From assembly GCF_949987515.2 (NCBI RefSeq), contig NC_082700.1, positions 39,147,380 to 39,211,379 on the forward strand: a DNA stretch of 64,000 nucleotides, given 5' to 3'. The position numbers and the translations under genes were made by a program. The notes beneath the pieces are model-generated. The model was given only the letters and a program-made list of their open reading frames with translations, searched no databases and had not been told where the DNA came from. Below are positions 49,053 to 62,257 of the stretch, piece by piece. This DNA comes from Delphinus delphis. Taxonomy: Eukaryota > Chordata > Mammalia > Artiodactyla > Delphinidae. Every line of letters begins with the position of its first letter. The first letter of the stretch is position 1.

Positions 49053-49657
49053 GGTTGCTACCAGCAGCTTCTGCATAGAAAGAGATCCCAAACACACTGC
49101 CACTAGTGCCTAGTCCCCAGGGAGCTCCGCCTCTTTGGGGACTCTCCCAGACCAGCAGCTGTGTGTCTGACAGGGTCTTCATGCTCCAGCCAGGTGTCAG
49201 GCCTATGCCTCTGAGGTGGGAGAGCCGAGTTCAGGACATTGGTCCACCAGAGACCTCCCAGCTCCATGTAATATCAAATGGTGAAAGGTCTCCCAGAGAT
49301 CCCCATCTCAATGCTAAGACCCATCTCCACTCAACGACCAGGAAGCTACAGTGCTGGAAACCCAATGCCAAACAACTAGCAAGAAAGACAGGAACAAAAC
49401 CCCCCACCCGTTAAGAGACAGACTGCTTAAAATCATAATAAGGTCACAGACACCTCAAAACACACCACTGGGTGTGGTCCTGCCCACCAGAAAGAAAAGA
49501 TCCAGCCTCAAACACCAGAACACAGGCACCAGTCCCTGCCACAAGGAGCCTACACAACCCACTGAACCACCTTACCACTTGAGGCAGACACCAAAATCAG
49601 TGGGAACTACGAACATGCAGACTGCAAAAAGACCACAAACCTAGTAAGTTAACCAAA

Positions 49658-50544
49658 ATGAGAAGACTGAGAAACACACAACAGCTGAAGGAGCAAGGAG
49701 AAATCCCACCATACCAAACAAATGAAGAGGAAATAGGCAGTCTACCTGAAAAAAGATTCAGAGTAATGAGAGTAAAGATTATCCAAAATCTTGAAAATAG
49801 AATGCAGAAAATGCAAGAAACATTTAACAAGAAACTAGAAGAACTAAAGAGCAAGCAAACAATGATGAAGAACACAATAAATGAAATTAAAAATTTTCTA
49901 GAAGGAATCAATAGCAGAATAACTGAGGCAGAAGATCACATAAGTGACCTGGAAGATAAATTAATGGAAATAACTACCACAGAGCAGAATAAAGAAAACA
50001 AAATGAAAAGAATTGAGGACAGTCTCAGAGACTTCTGAGACAACATTAAACACACCAACATTCGAATTATAGGGGTTCCAGAAGAAGAAGAGAAAAAGAA
50101 AGGGACTGAGAAAATATTTGAAGAGATTATAGTTGAAAACTTCCTTACCATGGGATAGGAAGTAGTCAAGTCCAGGAAGTGCTGAGAGTCCCATAAAGGA
50201 AAAATCCATGAGAAACATGCTAAGATACATATTAATCAAACTATCAAAAATTAAGTACAAAGAAAAAATATTAAAAGCAGCAAGGGAAAGCAACAAATAA
50301 CATACAGGGAAATCCCCATAAGGTAAACAACTGATCATTAAGCAGAAACTATGCAAGCCAGAAGAGAGTGGCAGGACATATTTAAGTGAAAAAAGGGAAA
50401 AATATACAACAAAGATTTCTCTACCTCACAAGGATCTCATTCAGATTAGATGGAGAAATTAAAACCTTTACAGACAAACAAAAGCTAAGAGAATTCAGCA
50501 CCACCAAACCAGCTTTAGAACAAATGCTAAAGAAACATCTCTAG
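49658..50544 (+). pseudogene. L1 ORF1p pseudogene
   Basis: Starts MRRLRNTQQLKEQGEIPP. It has a coiled-coil stretch (residues ~45-110, with KNTINEIKNFLEGINSRITE) and would continue into the RNA-binding domain. A TGA replaces an expected tryptophan codon at about 50036 (RDF* then DNI). Further along, MG*EV interrupts again, and the net length is not a multiple of three. Text close to the natural end reads TDKQKLREFSTTKPALEQML. Normal L1 ORF1 is about 300 residues, so this copy encodes at most a 126-residue N-terminal piece. Confidence 0.88.
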
Positions 50545-50603
50545 GCAGGAAACACAAGAGAAGGAAAAGACCTACAACAACAAACCCCCCAAAATTAAGA
50601 AAA

Positions 50604-53600
50604 TGGTATTAGGAACATACATATAAATAACTACCTTAAATGCAAATGGATTAAATGCTCCAACCAAAAGACATAGACTGGGTGAATGGATACAAAAACA
50701 AGACCCATATATATGCTGTCTACAAGTGACTCACTTCAGACCTAGGGACACATACAGACTGAAAGTGAGGTAATGGAAAAAGATATTCCATGCAAATGGA
50801 AATCAAAAGAAATCTGGAGTAACAGTTCTCATATCAGACAAAATAGTCTTTAAAATAAAGACTATTACAACAGACAAAGAGGGACACTACATAAAGATCA
50901 AGGGATCAATTGAAGAAGAAGATATAAGAATTGTAAATATTTATGCACCAAAAATAGAATCACCTCAATACATAACGCAAATGCTAACAGCCATAAAAGA
51001 GGAAATCTACAGTAACACAATCATAGTAGGGGACTTTAACACTCCTCTTTCATTAATGGACAGATCATCCAAAATGAAAATAAATAAGGAAACACAAGCT
51101 TTAAATGATACATTAAACAAGATGGACTTAATTGATATTTATAGGACATTCCATCCAAAAACAACAAAATACACATTCTTCTCAAGTGCTCATGGAATGT
51201 TCTCCAGGATAGATCATATCTTGGGTCACAAATCAAGCCTCAGTAAATTTAAGAAATTTGAAATTGTATCAAGTAGCTTTTCTGACCACACTGCTATGAG
51301 ACTTGATATCAATTACAGGGAAAAAAAAATCTCTAAAAAATACAACACATGGGGGCAAAACAGTATGCTACTAAATAACCAAGAGATCACTGAAGAAATC
51401 AAAGAGGAAATCAAAAAATACCAAGAAACACATGACAATGAAAACACAATGACCCAAAACCTATGGGATTCAGCAAAAGCAGTTCTAAGAGGGAAGTTTA
51501 TAGCAATATAATCCTACCTCAAGGAACAAGAAACATCTCAAATAAACAGCCTAAACTTATGCCTAAAGCAATTAGAGAAAGAAGAACAAAAAAAAAAAAA
51601 AAAAACAAAGTTAGCAGAAGGAAAGAAATCATAAAGATCATATCAGAAATAAATGAAAAAGAAATGAAGGAAACTAGAGTAAACATCAATAAAACTGAAA
51701 ACTGGCTCCTTGAGAAGATAAAGAAAATTGATAAACCATTAGCCAGACTCATCAATAGAAAAGGGAGATGACTCAGATCAACAGAATTAGAAATGAAAAA
51801 GGAGAAGTAACAACTGACACTGCAGAAATACAAAGGATCATGAACAATTACTACAAAAACTATATGCCAATAAAATGGACAAACTGGAAGAAAATGAACA
51901 AATTCTTAGAAAAGCACAACCATCTGAGACTGAACCAGAAAGAAATAGAAAATATAAACAGACCAATCACAAGCACTGAAATTGAGAATGTGATTGAAAA
52001 CTTGCAACAAACAAAAGCCAAGGAACAAACGGCTTCACACATAAATTCTATCAAACATTTAGAGAAGAGCTAACATCTACCCTTCCCAAACTCTTCCAAA
52101 ATATAACAGAGGGAGGAACACTCCCAAAGTCATTCTGCAAGGCCACCATCACCCTGATATCAAAACCAGACAAAGATGTCACAAAGAAAGAAAATTATGG
52201 CCTATTATCATTGATGAACATAGATGCAAAAATCGTCAACAAAATACTAGCAAACAGAATCCAACAGCACATTAAAAGGATCATATACCATGATCAAGTG
52301 GGGTTTATCCCAGGAATGCAAGGATTCTTCAATATATGCAAATCAATGTGATAAACCATATTAACAAACTGAAGGATAAAAAGGATATAATCATCTCAAT
52401 AGATGCAGAGAAAGCTTTCAACAAAATTCAACACCCATTTATGATAAAAGCCCTCCAGAAAGTAGGCATAGAGGGAACTTACCTCAACATAATAAAGGCC
52501 ATGTATGACAAACCCACAGGCAACATCATTCTCAATGGTGAAAAACTGAATGCATTTCCTCTAAGATTAGGAAGAAGACAAGGCTGTCCATAATCACCAC
52601 TATTATTCAACATAGTTTTGGAAGTTTTAGCCACAACGATCAGAGAAGAAAAAGAAATAAAAGGAATACAAAACGGAAAAGAAGAAGTAAAGCTGTCACT
52701 GTTTGCAGATGACATGATACTATAAATAGAGAATCCTAAAGATGCTACCAGAAAACTACTAGAGCTAATCAATGAATTTGGTAAAGTGGCATGATACAAA
52801 ATCAGTGCACAGGAATCTCTTGCATTCCTATACACTAATGATGAAATATCTGAAAGAGGAATGAAGGAAACACTCCCATTTACCATTGCAACAAGAATAA
52901 AATATCTAGGAAAAAAGCTCCCTAAGGAGACAAAAGACCTGTATGCAGAAAACTATAAGATACTGAGGAAAGAAATTAAAGATGATACAAACAGGTGGAG
53001 AGATATACCATGTTCTTGGGTTAGAAGAATCAACATTGTGAAAATGATTATACTACCCAAAGCAATCTAGAGATTCACTGCAATCTCTATCAAACTACCA
53101 ATGGCATTTTTTACAGAACTAAAAAAAAATAATTTGTACGGAATTCACAATTTGTACGGAAACACAAAAGACCCCGAATAGCCAAAGCAATCTTGAGGAA
53201 GAAAAGCGAGCTGGAGGAATCAGGCTCCTGGATCTCAGATTATACTACAAAGTTACAGTAATCAGGAAAGTATGGTACTGACACAAAAACAGAAGTATAG
53301 ATCAATGGAACAGGGTAGAAAGCCCATAGATAAACCCACACACATATGGTCACCTTATTTTTGATAAAAGTGGCAAGAATATACAATGGAGAAAAGACAG
53401 CCACTTCACTATGTGGTTCTGGGAAAACTGGACAACTACATGTAAAAGAATGAAATTAGAGCACTCTTTAACACCATACACAAAAATAAACCCAAAATGG
53501 ATTCAATACCTAAATGTAAGCCTAAACACTATAAAACTCTTAGAGGAAAACATAAGCAGAACATTCTATGACATAAATCACAGCAAGATCTTTTTTGACC

Positions 53601-54443
53601 CAATTCCTAGAGTAATGGTAATAAAAACAAAAATAAACAAATGGGACCGAATGAAACTTAAAAGCTTTTGCGTAGCAAAGGAAAACATAACCCAGATGAA
53701 AAGACAGACCTCAGAATGGGAGAAAATATTTGCAAATGAAGCAACTGACAAAAGATTAATCTCCAAAATTTATAAGCAGCCCATATAGCTCAATATCAAA
53801 AAAACAAGCAACCCAATCAAAAAATGGGCAGAAGACCTAAACAGACGTTTCTCCAAAGAAGATTGCCAACAAACATATGAAAGAATGCTCAACATCATTA
53901 ATCATTAGAGAAATGCAAATCAAAACTACAATGAGATATCATCTCACACTGGTCAGAATGGCCATCATTAAAAATCTAGAAATAATAAATGCTGGAGAGG
54001 GTGTGGAGAAAAGGGAACCTTCTTCCACTGTTAGTGGGAATGTAAATTGACACAGCCACTATGGAGAACAGTATGGAGGTTCCTTAACAAACTAAAAATA
54101 GGATTACTATACAACCCAGCATCCCACTACTGGACATATACCCTGAGAAAACCATAATTCAGAAAGAGTCACATACCACAATGTTCATTGCAGCTCTATT
54201 TACAATAGCCAGGACATGGAAGCAACCTAAGTGTCTGTCAAAAGATGAATGGGTAAAGAAGATGTGGCCATATATACAATGGACTATTACTCAGCCATAA
54301 AAAGAAATGAAATTGAGTTATTTGTAGTGAGGTGGATGTACCTAGATTCTGTCATACAGAGTGAAGTAATTCAGAAAGAGAAAAACAAATACCATATGCT
54401 AGCACGTATTTATGGAATCTTAAAAAAAAAAAAAAGGTTCTGA
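50604..54443 (+). pseudogene. L1 ORF2p pseudogene (endonuclease and reverse transcriptase)
   Basis: ORF2 of the 49053 element. The endonuclease segment is open over 50981-51511 with GDFN at 51029-51040 and SDH at 51281-51289. The RT includes [20 protein letters not shown] near 52400 and FADD at 52702-52713, followed shortly by a stop (ctataaata). A stop also follows RRQGCP at about 52591. The C-terminal domain reads on through [18 protein letters not shown] to an end near 54443. About 1,275 codons are expected for an intact L1 ORF2. The gene order and motifs are intact, but no protein can be made. Confidence 0.9.
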
Positions 54444-54798
54444 AGAACCTAGGGGTAGGACAGCAATAAAGACACAGACAAAGAGAATGGACTTTTAGGG
54501 CATGGGGAAGGGGAAGGGTAAACTGGGACGAAGTGAGAGCGTGGATGGACATATGTACACTACCAAATGTAAAATAGATAGCTAGTGGGAAGCAGCTGCA
54601 TAGCACTGGGAGATCAGCTTGGTGCTTGGTGACCACCTAGAGGGGTGGGATAGGCAGGTGGGAGGGAGACGCAAGAGGGAGGATATATGGGAATATATGT
54701 ATATATATAGCTGATTCACTTTGTTATAAAGCAGAAACTAGCACACCATTGTAACACAATTATACTCCAATAAAGATGTTAAAAAAAATGTCTATATA

Positions 54799-55320
54799 AC
54801 CTTTTGAGTACTAGATAGGCCTTTTGTCAGCTTTATGACCCAGGAATGTCTTTCTCCAGGACCTGAGAGCCATCTCTTTCAAGTGTAAAGAAGACAACAA
54901 CCCTATCTCTCAGTATCTGTGTAAGATTATGAGCCTAACTTCCTGAGTCCCTTGTTCCAAGTCTCAATACTACATCCTGTCATGAAGATGAGAAGTTTAT
55001 TTGTTCTCTGAATAAATTCTATTAGTTAACATAGATGATCACCCCAATTACTGGGTAAATTTAGGGTGAACTATGTGTTGCATAGAGTGCTGTCAAGATT
55101 TCTTACTTGAGGACTACTTATTGTTTATCTTGAAAATTTGTTTGTAATGGGTTGTGTCTCCTTGACTACATAAAAGGGTGAAATTTCTGTGTTTACAATC
55201 TCTTTAGTGAATTTCCTGTAATGTGCATCACATTCTGGTTTAAAGCTTATTCAGCAATAAAAGTGGAGACAATTTCTGTGTTGGGATAAGATTTTGTTTT
55301 TTTATTTATATTTTCCTAAA
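54799..55320 (+). mobile_element. Possible LTR, right part (interrupted by L1)
   Basis: Continues the block from 48955-49052. It contains gacccaggaatgtctttctc, cctatctctcagtatctgtg and a late polyadenylation-like cagcaataaaagtgg at about 55252. The arrangement suggests a solitary LTR of about 600 bp, but terminal TG...CA and the outer duplication are not fixed. Confidence 0.35.
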
Positions 55321-55865
55321 AGTGTCTAGAGCAATCTTTTCCCAAACTGGACACACACACATCATCAGCAACAGGATGGAGAAATATAAGACAACATCTT
55401 CAAAGACCCTGCATGCTTCCTTCCGTTTACCATAACCCTGTTCAAGGAGGAATCATGCAAAACTGACTCTTTAGATATGGGAATTCAGGAAACATTGATT
55501 CTAAAAATATATCCAAGCAACAATCCTGCACAATAATAAGTCCATACTTTAAAAAGCTGTTTAAAGATAGTTGGGGAAAGGGGGAGGGGGAGTTTTCCAT
55601 TTTGTATAAATTATAACTATGATGTGGCTAATAGTAGGATTTGTTGAAGGCATTTTTTTAAAAATCAACAATAAAAAATAATTAGACACTTCTACAAAAG
55701 CAAACAACTGAAGAAAAACATTCAACATTTAGTAAATTGGAGTATGGCAAATTTTTGAGCAATTCATGGAGAATAGGAAAATATATTACATTTGACCGTG
55801 ATGCTTGAAATATTATTCAAGTACACAGTATTTATGACATGAAATTTGAAGCTATTAAATTATAT
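55321..55865. other. Unassigned sequence
   Basis: No gene or named repeat. A short CA run (ggacacacacacatc) lies near 55350. Confidence 0.45.
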
Positions 55866-56000
55866 TAGCCTGAAAGCTCCCTGAGGACAGGGGCATTTTT
55901 ATTTCTTTGTTTACCAGTTTTTTCTCTGCTGAACCCTCTTTGACTAAACAGTGCTTGGCATATAGTAGCTACTCAATACATATTTATTGACTAAGAAAAT
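55866..56000 (+). mobile_element. L2 LINE 3' end
   Basis: cctgaaagctccctgaggac, then acagtgcttggcatatagta and ctactcaatacatatttatt. This is the diagnostic L2 3' terminal sequence. Confidence 0.88.
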
Positions 56001-57318
56001 GACAGGCAATCTTATCCTTCTATAGAGATCTTTAAATAAAGATTTATATAAACTTTATGGAATGAGAAACCAAATTTTAATAGTATTGTGTATTGTTACA
56101 AGAGTAATCAATAAAACAAGTAAAAATCATACCATAGTATAATGTTAAAACACTTTAAATGTGAGATGAATGAGGACTATTGTTTGGGTAGATTAGAGGT
56201 TAAACATTTTTTCCTTATAGAGCACCAATAGTTAAATCCGGAATCATTGCCGTAGTAATGTTTTTAGAGCTAGGACCTTATCTACCTCTAAATGTGTGGA
56301 AAAAGCATGTTAGGGCACTAGACAGGGTGTAGGGCACTATATAAAACGAGTTGTTTTTCATTACAAACTTTTATTATTTGATTTTTTCCTCCATGTGTGT
56401 CTAATATTTTGGTATAAATTAGTAAAACAAGAAAAGAAATTAGGTAAATGGAGGTAATAAAAGCAGACAATCATTGCTAAAAATTCTAAACTGGACTTTT
56501 TCCTTGTATAAATGTATATATTTAAGCATTATTTGGTCTTTACCATAATGGTTGTCTTTATGGCTTGAATTATTTTTTAACTCAACATTTAAAAATTACT
56601 TTAAACCTTTTTCATTTTCCTATTTAGACTTGTAGCTTTAAGAAGTTAGGCTATTAGTCCCTTTGGAATATTACTTGTTCTACCCTACAAATTCTCACTT
56701 TTCCTTTTCAGAGTCCCCTAAAGAGACATCAGTGCAAAAAAGAAAAATAGGGAAAGAAATTACTCATTTGTTAATGAAGACCCAATAACATTCATTGAAC
56801 CTAGAATTTCTCTAACTTTTGATGTTGAGTTTCAGCTTAGGCTAGAAACCTACATGAGTTTTTTATTGCTCCTTCACATTCTACCTTGCTCCCTTGAAAG
56901 CAGACTTCAGTTCACCTAAGCAAGAATGAACATAGGTGAGGAACTGAAACTGACAGATCAGGTCAATGGGACAAGGCACAGTCCACGGATTGCTCACATC
57001 ATGGAAGACAAAGGCCTCTGCCTCTGTGACCAGGAAAAGAAAAGGTTGTGTATGGCCTATGTTTGTCCAGTGAAGGTACAATATTTCATACCCTTTGCCA
57101 CAGAAAATGGAAATGAGCCCACTCAAAGAACAGTATCATTCTTAAATGCAGAATTTCTTCTTACTGAAAGTGAGACCTAACAGTTGGCATGCTGAGATTT
57201 AGAATTGCAACTCTCTGTGATAGCACTGAAATGGAGGTAAAGAAAGATAAAAAATTTGAATGGATGAATGTCAGCCCTGCTAGCTGTGTTGGAAATAAGA
57301 ATACGGGAGTAGAAATAT
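56001..57318. other. Unassigned sequence with one 84-codon frame
   Basis: 56926-57180 (plus) is an 84-codon open frame in DNA that is less AT-rich than its surroundings, and the opposite strand is also open over 56881-57126. I recognise neither translation. There are no flanking splice or polyadenylation signals I would trust. It may be a fragment of an old repeat or pseudogene. Confidence 0.35.
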
Positions 57319-57425
57319 ACACCATCTTCTTAAAACTTAGGACTTATTATGTGCCTAGGTCTCTGAGTTAGCCAAAGTTTCCCAACCCCCCACCACAACC
57401 CTGTAAGATAATATCTATTCCTAAA
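57319..57425 (+). mobile_element. Probable MIR fragment
   Basis: acttattatgtgcctaggtc, then caaccctgtaagataatatc matches the MIR order. Short and diverged. Confidence 0.55.
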
Positions 57426-57539
57426 GAAAAAAATAAAAAAACATTGTGTCTAGTTGGTGAAACAAATACTTAAGAAACAATGTAGGCAAGATTGACAAAG
57501 TATAGTGGAAGTGGCACCTCAACTAGATCTTTAAAAATA

Positions 57540-58068
57540 ACCAAGATATGGAAACAACCCAAGTGTTTCTTAATGAATGAATGGATAAATGGAATATTAT
57601 TCAACCATGAGAAATAAGGAAATCATGTTATCTGCAACAGTATGGATGGAACTTGAAGGCATTATGCTTAGTGAAATAAGTCTGACAAAGAAAGAAAAAT
57701 ACTGTGTGGTATAACTTATATGTAGAATCTGAGGAAATAAAAGTAAAACTCTTAGATACAGAGAGTAGAAAAGTAGTCGCCAGAGGCTGGGGTGGGAGTG
57801 GATCTAATGTAAAACACAATGAGTGTAGTTGATAACACATATATTTCATAATTGAAATTTGCTAAGAGAGTAGAACTTAAATGTTCTCACCAAAAAAAAA
57901 TAATAATAATAAATATTTGAGGTGATGGATGTATTAATTAACTCATTGAGGGGAGTCCTTTCACAATGTATATGTATATGCAATCACCACGACACATACT
58001 TAAAAGTAGTTTAAAATTTTATTTGTCAATTATACCTCAATAAAGCTGAAATTTAAAAAAAAAACAAT
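57540..58068 (+). mobile_element. L1 3' end (L1MA-like)
   Basis: Plus-strand L1 tail: gatatggaaacaacccaagt, agtatggatggaacttgaag, then a 3' UTR with ggctggggtgggagtggatc and ttatacctcaataaagctga and an A tail. A CAAA/TAA-rich tract interrupts near 57890-57915. Confidence 0.9.
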
Positions 58069-59875
58069 AGTTAAGATATGAAAAGGGAGAGGGAAGGAAA
58101 ATGTAGTCCATAAATTTAGGGCAATAACACAAAAAAAGAGCTTAGAGTTGAAAATGAGCATAATATATTCAGAAGGTGCAAGAGGCTCTATCTCAGCTCA
58201 TGCTGGGAAGCAGTGAGACCTAAAATTGCACATGTAGAGCAGAGACAAGATTTTGAAGAGACGAGTCGTGGCAGTGAATACCCTATGGGTTCTTGTCTGC
58301 TCTGAGAGCCACTCATCTGTTATGATGAAAATGTTCTGCATGTGTGTTTTCATATAATCCTGCTTGTTATGTTTTGTAGATTGATGTTAGGTTTAAAAAC
58401 AGGCTCTTTGTGAGAAGGAAGAGCATTATGAATCCAAGTTTTAAACTGCCGGTACTTTTCAGTAAAATTAAAATGCTAATCCACACTCTGAATTTTGTAA
58501 CTCTTAGTAAACCCTAAAGTGGGTGAGTTAGGAAGGAAATTTGAAAATAATTAAGGAGAACATACCAAAAGTGTGATCATCCATTCTCATAGTAGCTGCA
58601 TAGTCTCCACATTTCAGGAAATAGCAGTTTAAACAAGTGTGGAAAGGTGTGATTAGGAGTCAGTAGCTGGTTAAAGGAAGAAAGGGCATTATTGTAAGTT
58701 CTGCAGCCAAACTATAATGTAGGAACCAAGGGCTGTGAGTACCAGCCCTCTTCCCTGAGCAATCAAAAGGCCTTCAGGGAATGAAGTGGTCAGTCCACAC
58801 AGTGCAGGTCTAGACCAGAGGTCACAGGATCAATTATAAGTAAAGGACTTTTCACAGTACTGAAAGGGAATTCTTATAACTCCAAGTAAACCTGGAAAAG
58901 CAAGAATAGTTTGCTTGAGTTTAACAATAACTGAAAAATGCTTTAGCAGGAAGCAGATTATTCTCAGAAGTATTTTAATTCTTATGTTTTTTCTTTTTTC
59001 AAGAGGCAATCTATCCAGCCAGAAGAAATATAAAAAAATTTGGCCAGTTTTTCATTACAAGGTACCACTGGGATGTCGTAGGATTCAGCAATATTATAGT
59101 CACCACCATGACAATGACAATTGTTTTGAAAATAGATGATGAAACCATTTGAATTATGTTTAATTTCAATAAATATTAAGAACCTGCATATTTTCTCACA
59201 TAAACCATGAGTTATTTTAAATTTCAAAGAAACTAGAAAACATTTTTATAAATACATCAGAGCCACTTACTATTCTGAAATAAAAACCTTTTCAAAGAAT
59301 TTCATAAGTAACTTTTAAACTTGATAGTTATATAAGCATAAAACAGTTTATATTAAGATAAAATTTATATTAACAAAGTTTATAATAACATGTAATTAAT
59401 CATTTTTTAAATCATAAAGTAGAACACATAGCATTCTTCAGTAATAAAGAGACAGACATGCTATAACTATACAGTACATGACTACAAACTAATTAGCTAC
59501 AAATAAAAACTTAATTAAGCAAAATCTTAGGACATGTTACCCTCCAAAGAGTAGGTAAGAATTTACTTGTCAAAAATGCTCAACAGAATTAGAAACATAT
59601 ACTTTATTCAAATGTGAAAATATTTAGATATATTTTAGTAACTTCTGAGTGTCTTCACATGGTGATAGTATGTATATGTATATTATTACTGGAGCATAAT
59701 TCCTAATAGGATCTTAGAAATGAGAGCAATAATGAGACAATAACAACATGTATTTATTTACACATCCAATTCTGTACATTCATTTATTTCATCGTGATAA
59801 AAATCTTAAAAACAAGACATAAGTATTTTAGCATTTAACTCACTCTCTGGCACAGAGAAATACCACAATAAGTAT
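58069..59875. other. Unassigned region
   Basis: About 1.8 kb without a named repeat. An acceptor-like pyrimidine tract at 58987-59003 is followed by an open stretch to a weak gtacca donor at 59061. I do not regard it as a convincing exon. Confidence 0.45.
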
Positions 59876-60030
59876 ATACTAAATGACTAACCATTTTACT
59901 ATTGATAAAGCCAAGACTCAGATGATGCCACAGAACTAGTATTCAATAAATGGTAGAGTTGGAATAAGAATGCAGGTCTATCAGATTCCAAATCCCATGA
60001 ACTTTCCATTATGAAATATTTCCTTTCTCT
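59876..60030 (+). mobile_element. MIR fragment
   Basis: cacagaactagtattcaata, then agagttggaataagaatgca, ggtctatcagattccaaatc and catgaactttccattatgaa follow the MIR 3' half order. Confidence 0.75.
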
Positions 60031-60139
60031 TTTCTTTTTATCCACTTTGAAGAGTTATTCAATTATTTTCTACTAAGGGCCATTTTCTGGGCTGTCACTT
60101 CTGTCAGATGGGCTGTAATACCTCTCTTGGTTATCCATT

Positions 60140-61587
60140 TTATTTGGAGCACTTCTCACACTGAGAAACAATCTTAATTCTTTTTGGATGACTTCAAGAT
60201 TCAGTCCCCTAGCCTTTCAGTTTTGTGATTTTGTTTCACCTTTAATGTCTTTTTTATCAACATTCTCCTACACTGGATCTTATCATCACTAGGAAACTTT
60301 TAACCAATTAAAATGAGTTGAAACATTCCTTTTCCAAATCAAAAAAACAGCTTATATTCATCTCAGTTAATATCAAGACACATTTTCTTCAGCTTCATAC
60401 AGTCCTCCTGTTCCTTGAACACTATTTTCTCTCTTTATTCCCCTTCTCATGCTCTTTTTCTTCCTCATCTCTAAGATTCTTGATCTACTGTTTCAAACAT
60501 TCTCTGACTCTTCTTTTTACTAATTCCTTTTTTTATTGTTCTTTAACCACACTACCTGAAAAATATTTTCCCATCTTCTCTACAGACACACTTGGCTACT
60601 ATGCACTGTTGGAGATGCCTGAAAATGATGTGGATTTGTGACACTTTGGATTTATGACACCTAGCCTCACCTGGAAACTTAGTCATGACTTGTCTTCTTT
60701 TCACCATTCCTTCTTCAGTTTTTGCTCCTGTTCTTTAAAACAGCTATTTAAATATTTTGCATAAGTCTCCATAAATCTCCCTAAACTCTCCTTAAATTCC
60801 CCTCTTCCCTTTTCTCCCACATTCAGTAATATCTTCAATAGTGTAGATAACATATTCACTGAATTAATAAATCTTCGAATTAAAACAGAAATTATTTAAT
60901 AGATCAGGCTCTACTTCTGCCACCTGACCAATATTCTAATCTACATCTAGACTGTTCTTTAGCCCTCCTTTACCAACTTCTCAGTTTTATGTCTTTTTTC
61001 CCCTCTATCCTTTGTATTTTCATTCTTGCCCTCCCTGCTGACCTCTTTCTTTTAGTGTATAAACATCAAGTTACCAAGTTGTCCCATTAAACCCCCTCAA
61101 TCTGTTGGCTCTCTAGCCTCTATCATAGCTTTCTTCTCTTCAAAACATCTCAAAAGTTTTCAACACCATGGCTTTCTCCATTTCCTCACAGCCTTCACTC
61201 AGATGACAGCAGCTTGATAGTTGCCTCACCATTGCAGTAAAACTTCTTCCAGTAAAGTTCCCCCACACTGTCTTACTACTACTAGAGACAAATTAATATT
61301 CTTTTTACCTGACCTACTAGCAGCATTTGAAATTGCTGGATACTTTTTATACGATGAATTATTTGCCTTCCTTCTACATTTCTTTCTGATTATTTCCCAA
61401 TTTCCTCTGTCAGCTCTTCATTCTGTGCATTCTGTAAATGATTCTAAGGACCTCTTTTTGGAATTTTCATTGATGTTTTTAATTTGCAACATATAATATT
61501 TACTGCTACATTCACAACAAATAGCACAGTGCCTGGCATATGGGAAGTGCATGGTAAATATTTGTTGAATAAATGAATGAAAGATAT
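60140..61587 (+). mobile_element. L2 LINE, long decayed copy with RT remnant
   Basis: Plus-strand L2. The region around 61310-61345 translates to LPDLLAAFEIAGY, a decayed match to the L2 RT motif LxDLSAAFDTVDH. Upstream, tctcaaaagttttcaacacc and caatctgttggctc follow the L2 ORF2 order. The 3' end is diagnostic: cacagtgcctggcatatggg, then ggtaaatatttgttgaataa. There are large internal deletions, and the 5' limit is approximate. Confidence 0.75.
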
Positions 61588-62010
61588 TTTTGTCTGGTAG
61601 GAGTTGCTGTGTGCAATGTTAATCTAGTTCAGAAAATTTCTAATGCTTAAAGTTATACTTTGGAGATGAGTTTTTTTCATTGGAGTATATGAGAAACTGT
61701 GTTTCTCAGACTACTTTGATATTCTCTGCTTTATTTTCTCCTTTTGTCCAGTAGGAAAAAAAGGAATATATCACAAAAAATTATTTCTTTTACATAAAAA
61801 GTTATACAAAAATATTAAATGAGTATTAGAACTTGGCTTTGTTAACATGTCAACAAATGAGTGCATGGAATTTTATATTTTGACCTAATCACATTTATCC
61901 AAACTCAATTGAATCTATTTTCTTTAATATTGTTATAGGGAGACATCCGTTAGTGAACATTTATAAGGACCACATCCATGAAACCAATGTAGAATTCATT
62001 ATCCATCTTT

Positions 62011-62216
62011 TTTTTTTTTTTTTTGCTGTACGCGGACCTCTCACTGTTGTGGCCTCTCCCGTTGCAGAGCAACAGGCTCCGGACGCGCAGGCTCAGCGGC
62101 CATGGCTCACGGGCACAGCCGCTCCGTCACACGTGGGATCCTCCCGGACTGGGGCACGAACCCACGTCCCCTGCATCGGCAGGCGGACTCTCAACCACTG
62201 CGCCACCAGGGAAGCC
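62011..62216 (-). mobile_element. CHR-type SINE
   Basis: Minus-strand copy with a T tail (62011-62024) and end gccaccagggaagcc. A 14-bp target-site duplication, cattatccatcttt, lies at 61997-62010 and 62217-62230. Little diverged. Confidence 0.97.
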
Positions 62217-62257
62217 CATTATCCATCTTTTGATGAGATTAAAAAAATATATGTATG

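Larger units (their letters stand above)
49053..54784 (+). mobile_element. Nearly full-length L1, 5'-truncated in the 5' UTR, broken ORFs
   Basis: Plus-strand L1, 5.7 kb. It has part of the 5' UTR (49053-49657), ORF1, ORF2, the 3' UTR with an A tract at 54421-54434, and ends at ccaataaagatgttaaaaaa. The 14-bp target-site duplication aaaatgtctatata lies at 49039-49052 and 54785-54798. Endonuclease and RT catalytic motifs are still visible, but both ORFs carry stops and frameshifts. Its ORF2 gives an in-window reference order for the other L1 pieces. Confidence 0.95.

Noticed and set aside
50981..51511. 176-codon frame that could be taken for an endonuclease gene
   Set aside because: It is the L1 ORF2 endonuclease segment of the 49053 element, in frame with decayed RT text downstream.
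58987..59061. Possible exon after ttttttcttttttcaag
   Set aside because: The donor (aag|gtacca) is weak, no conserved peptide is visible and the pyrimidine tract may be chance in AT-rich DNA.
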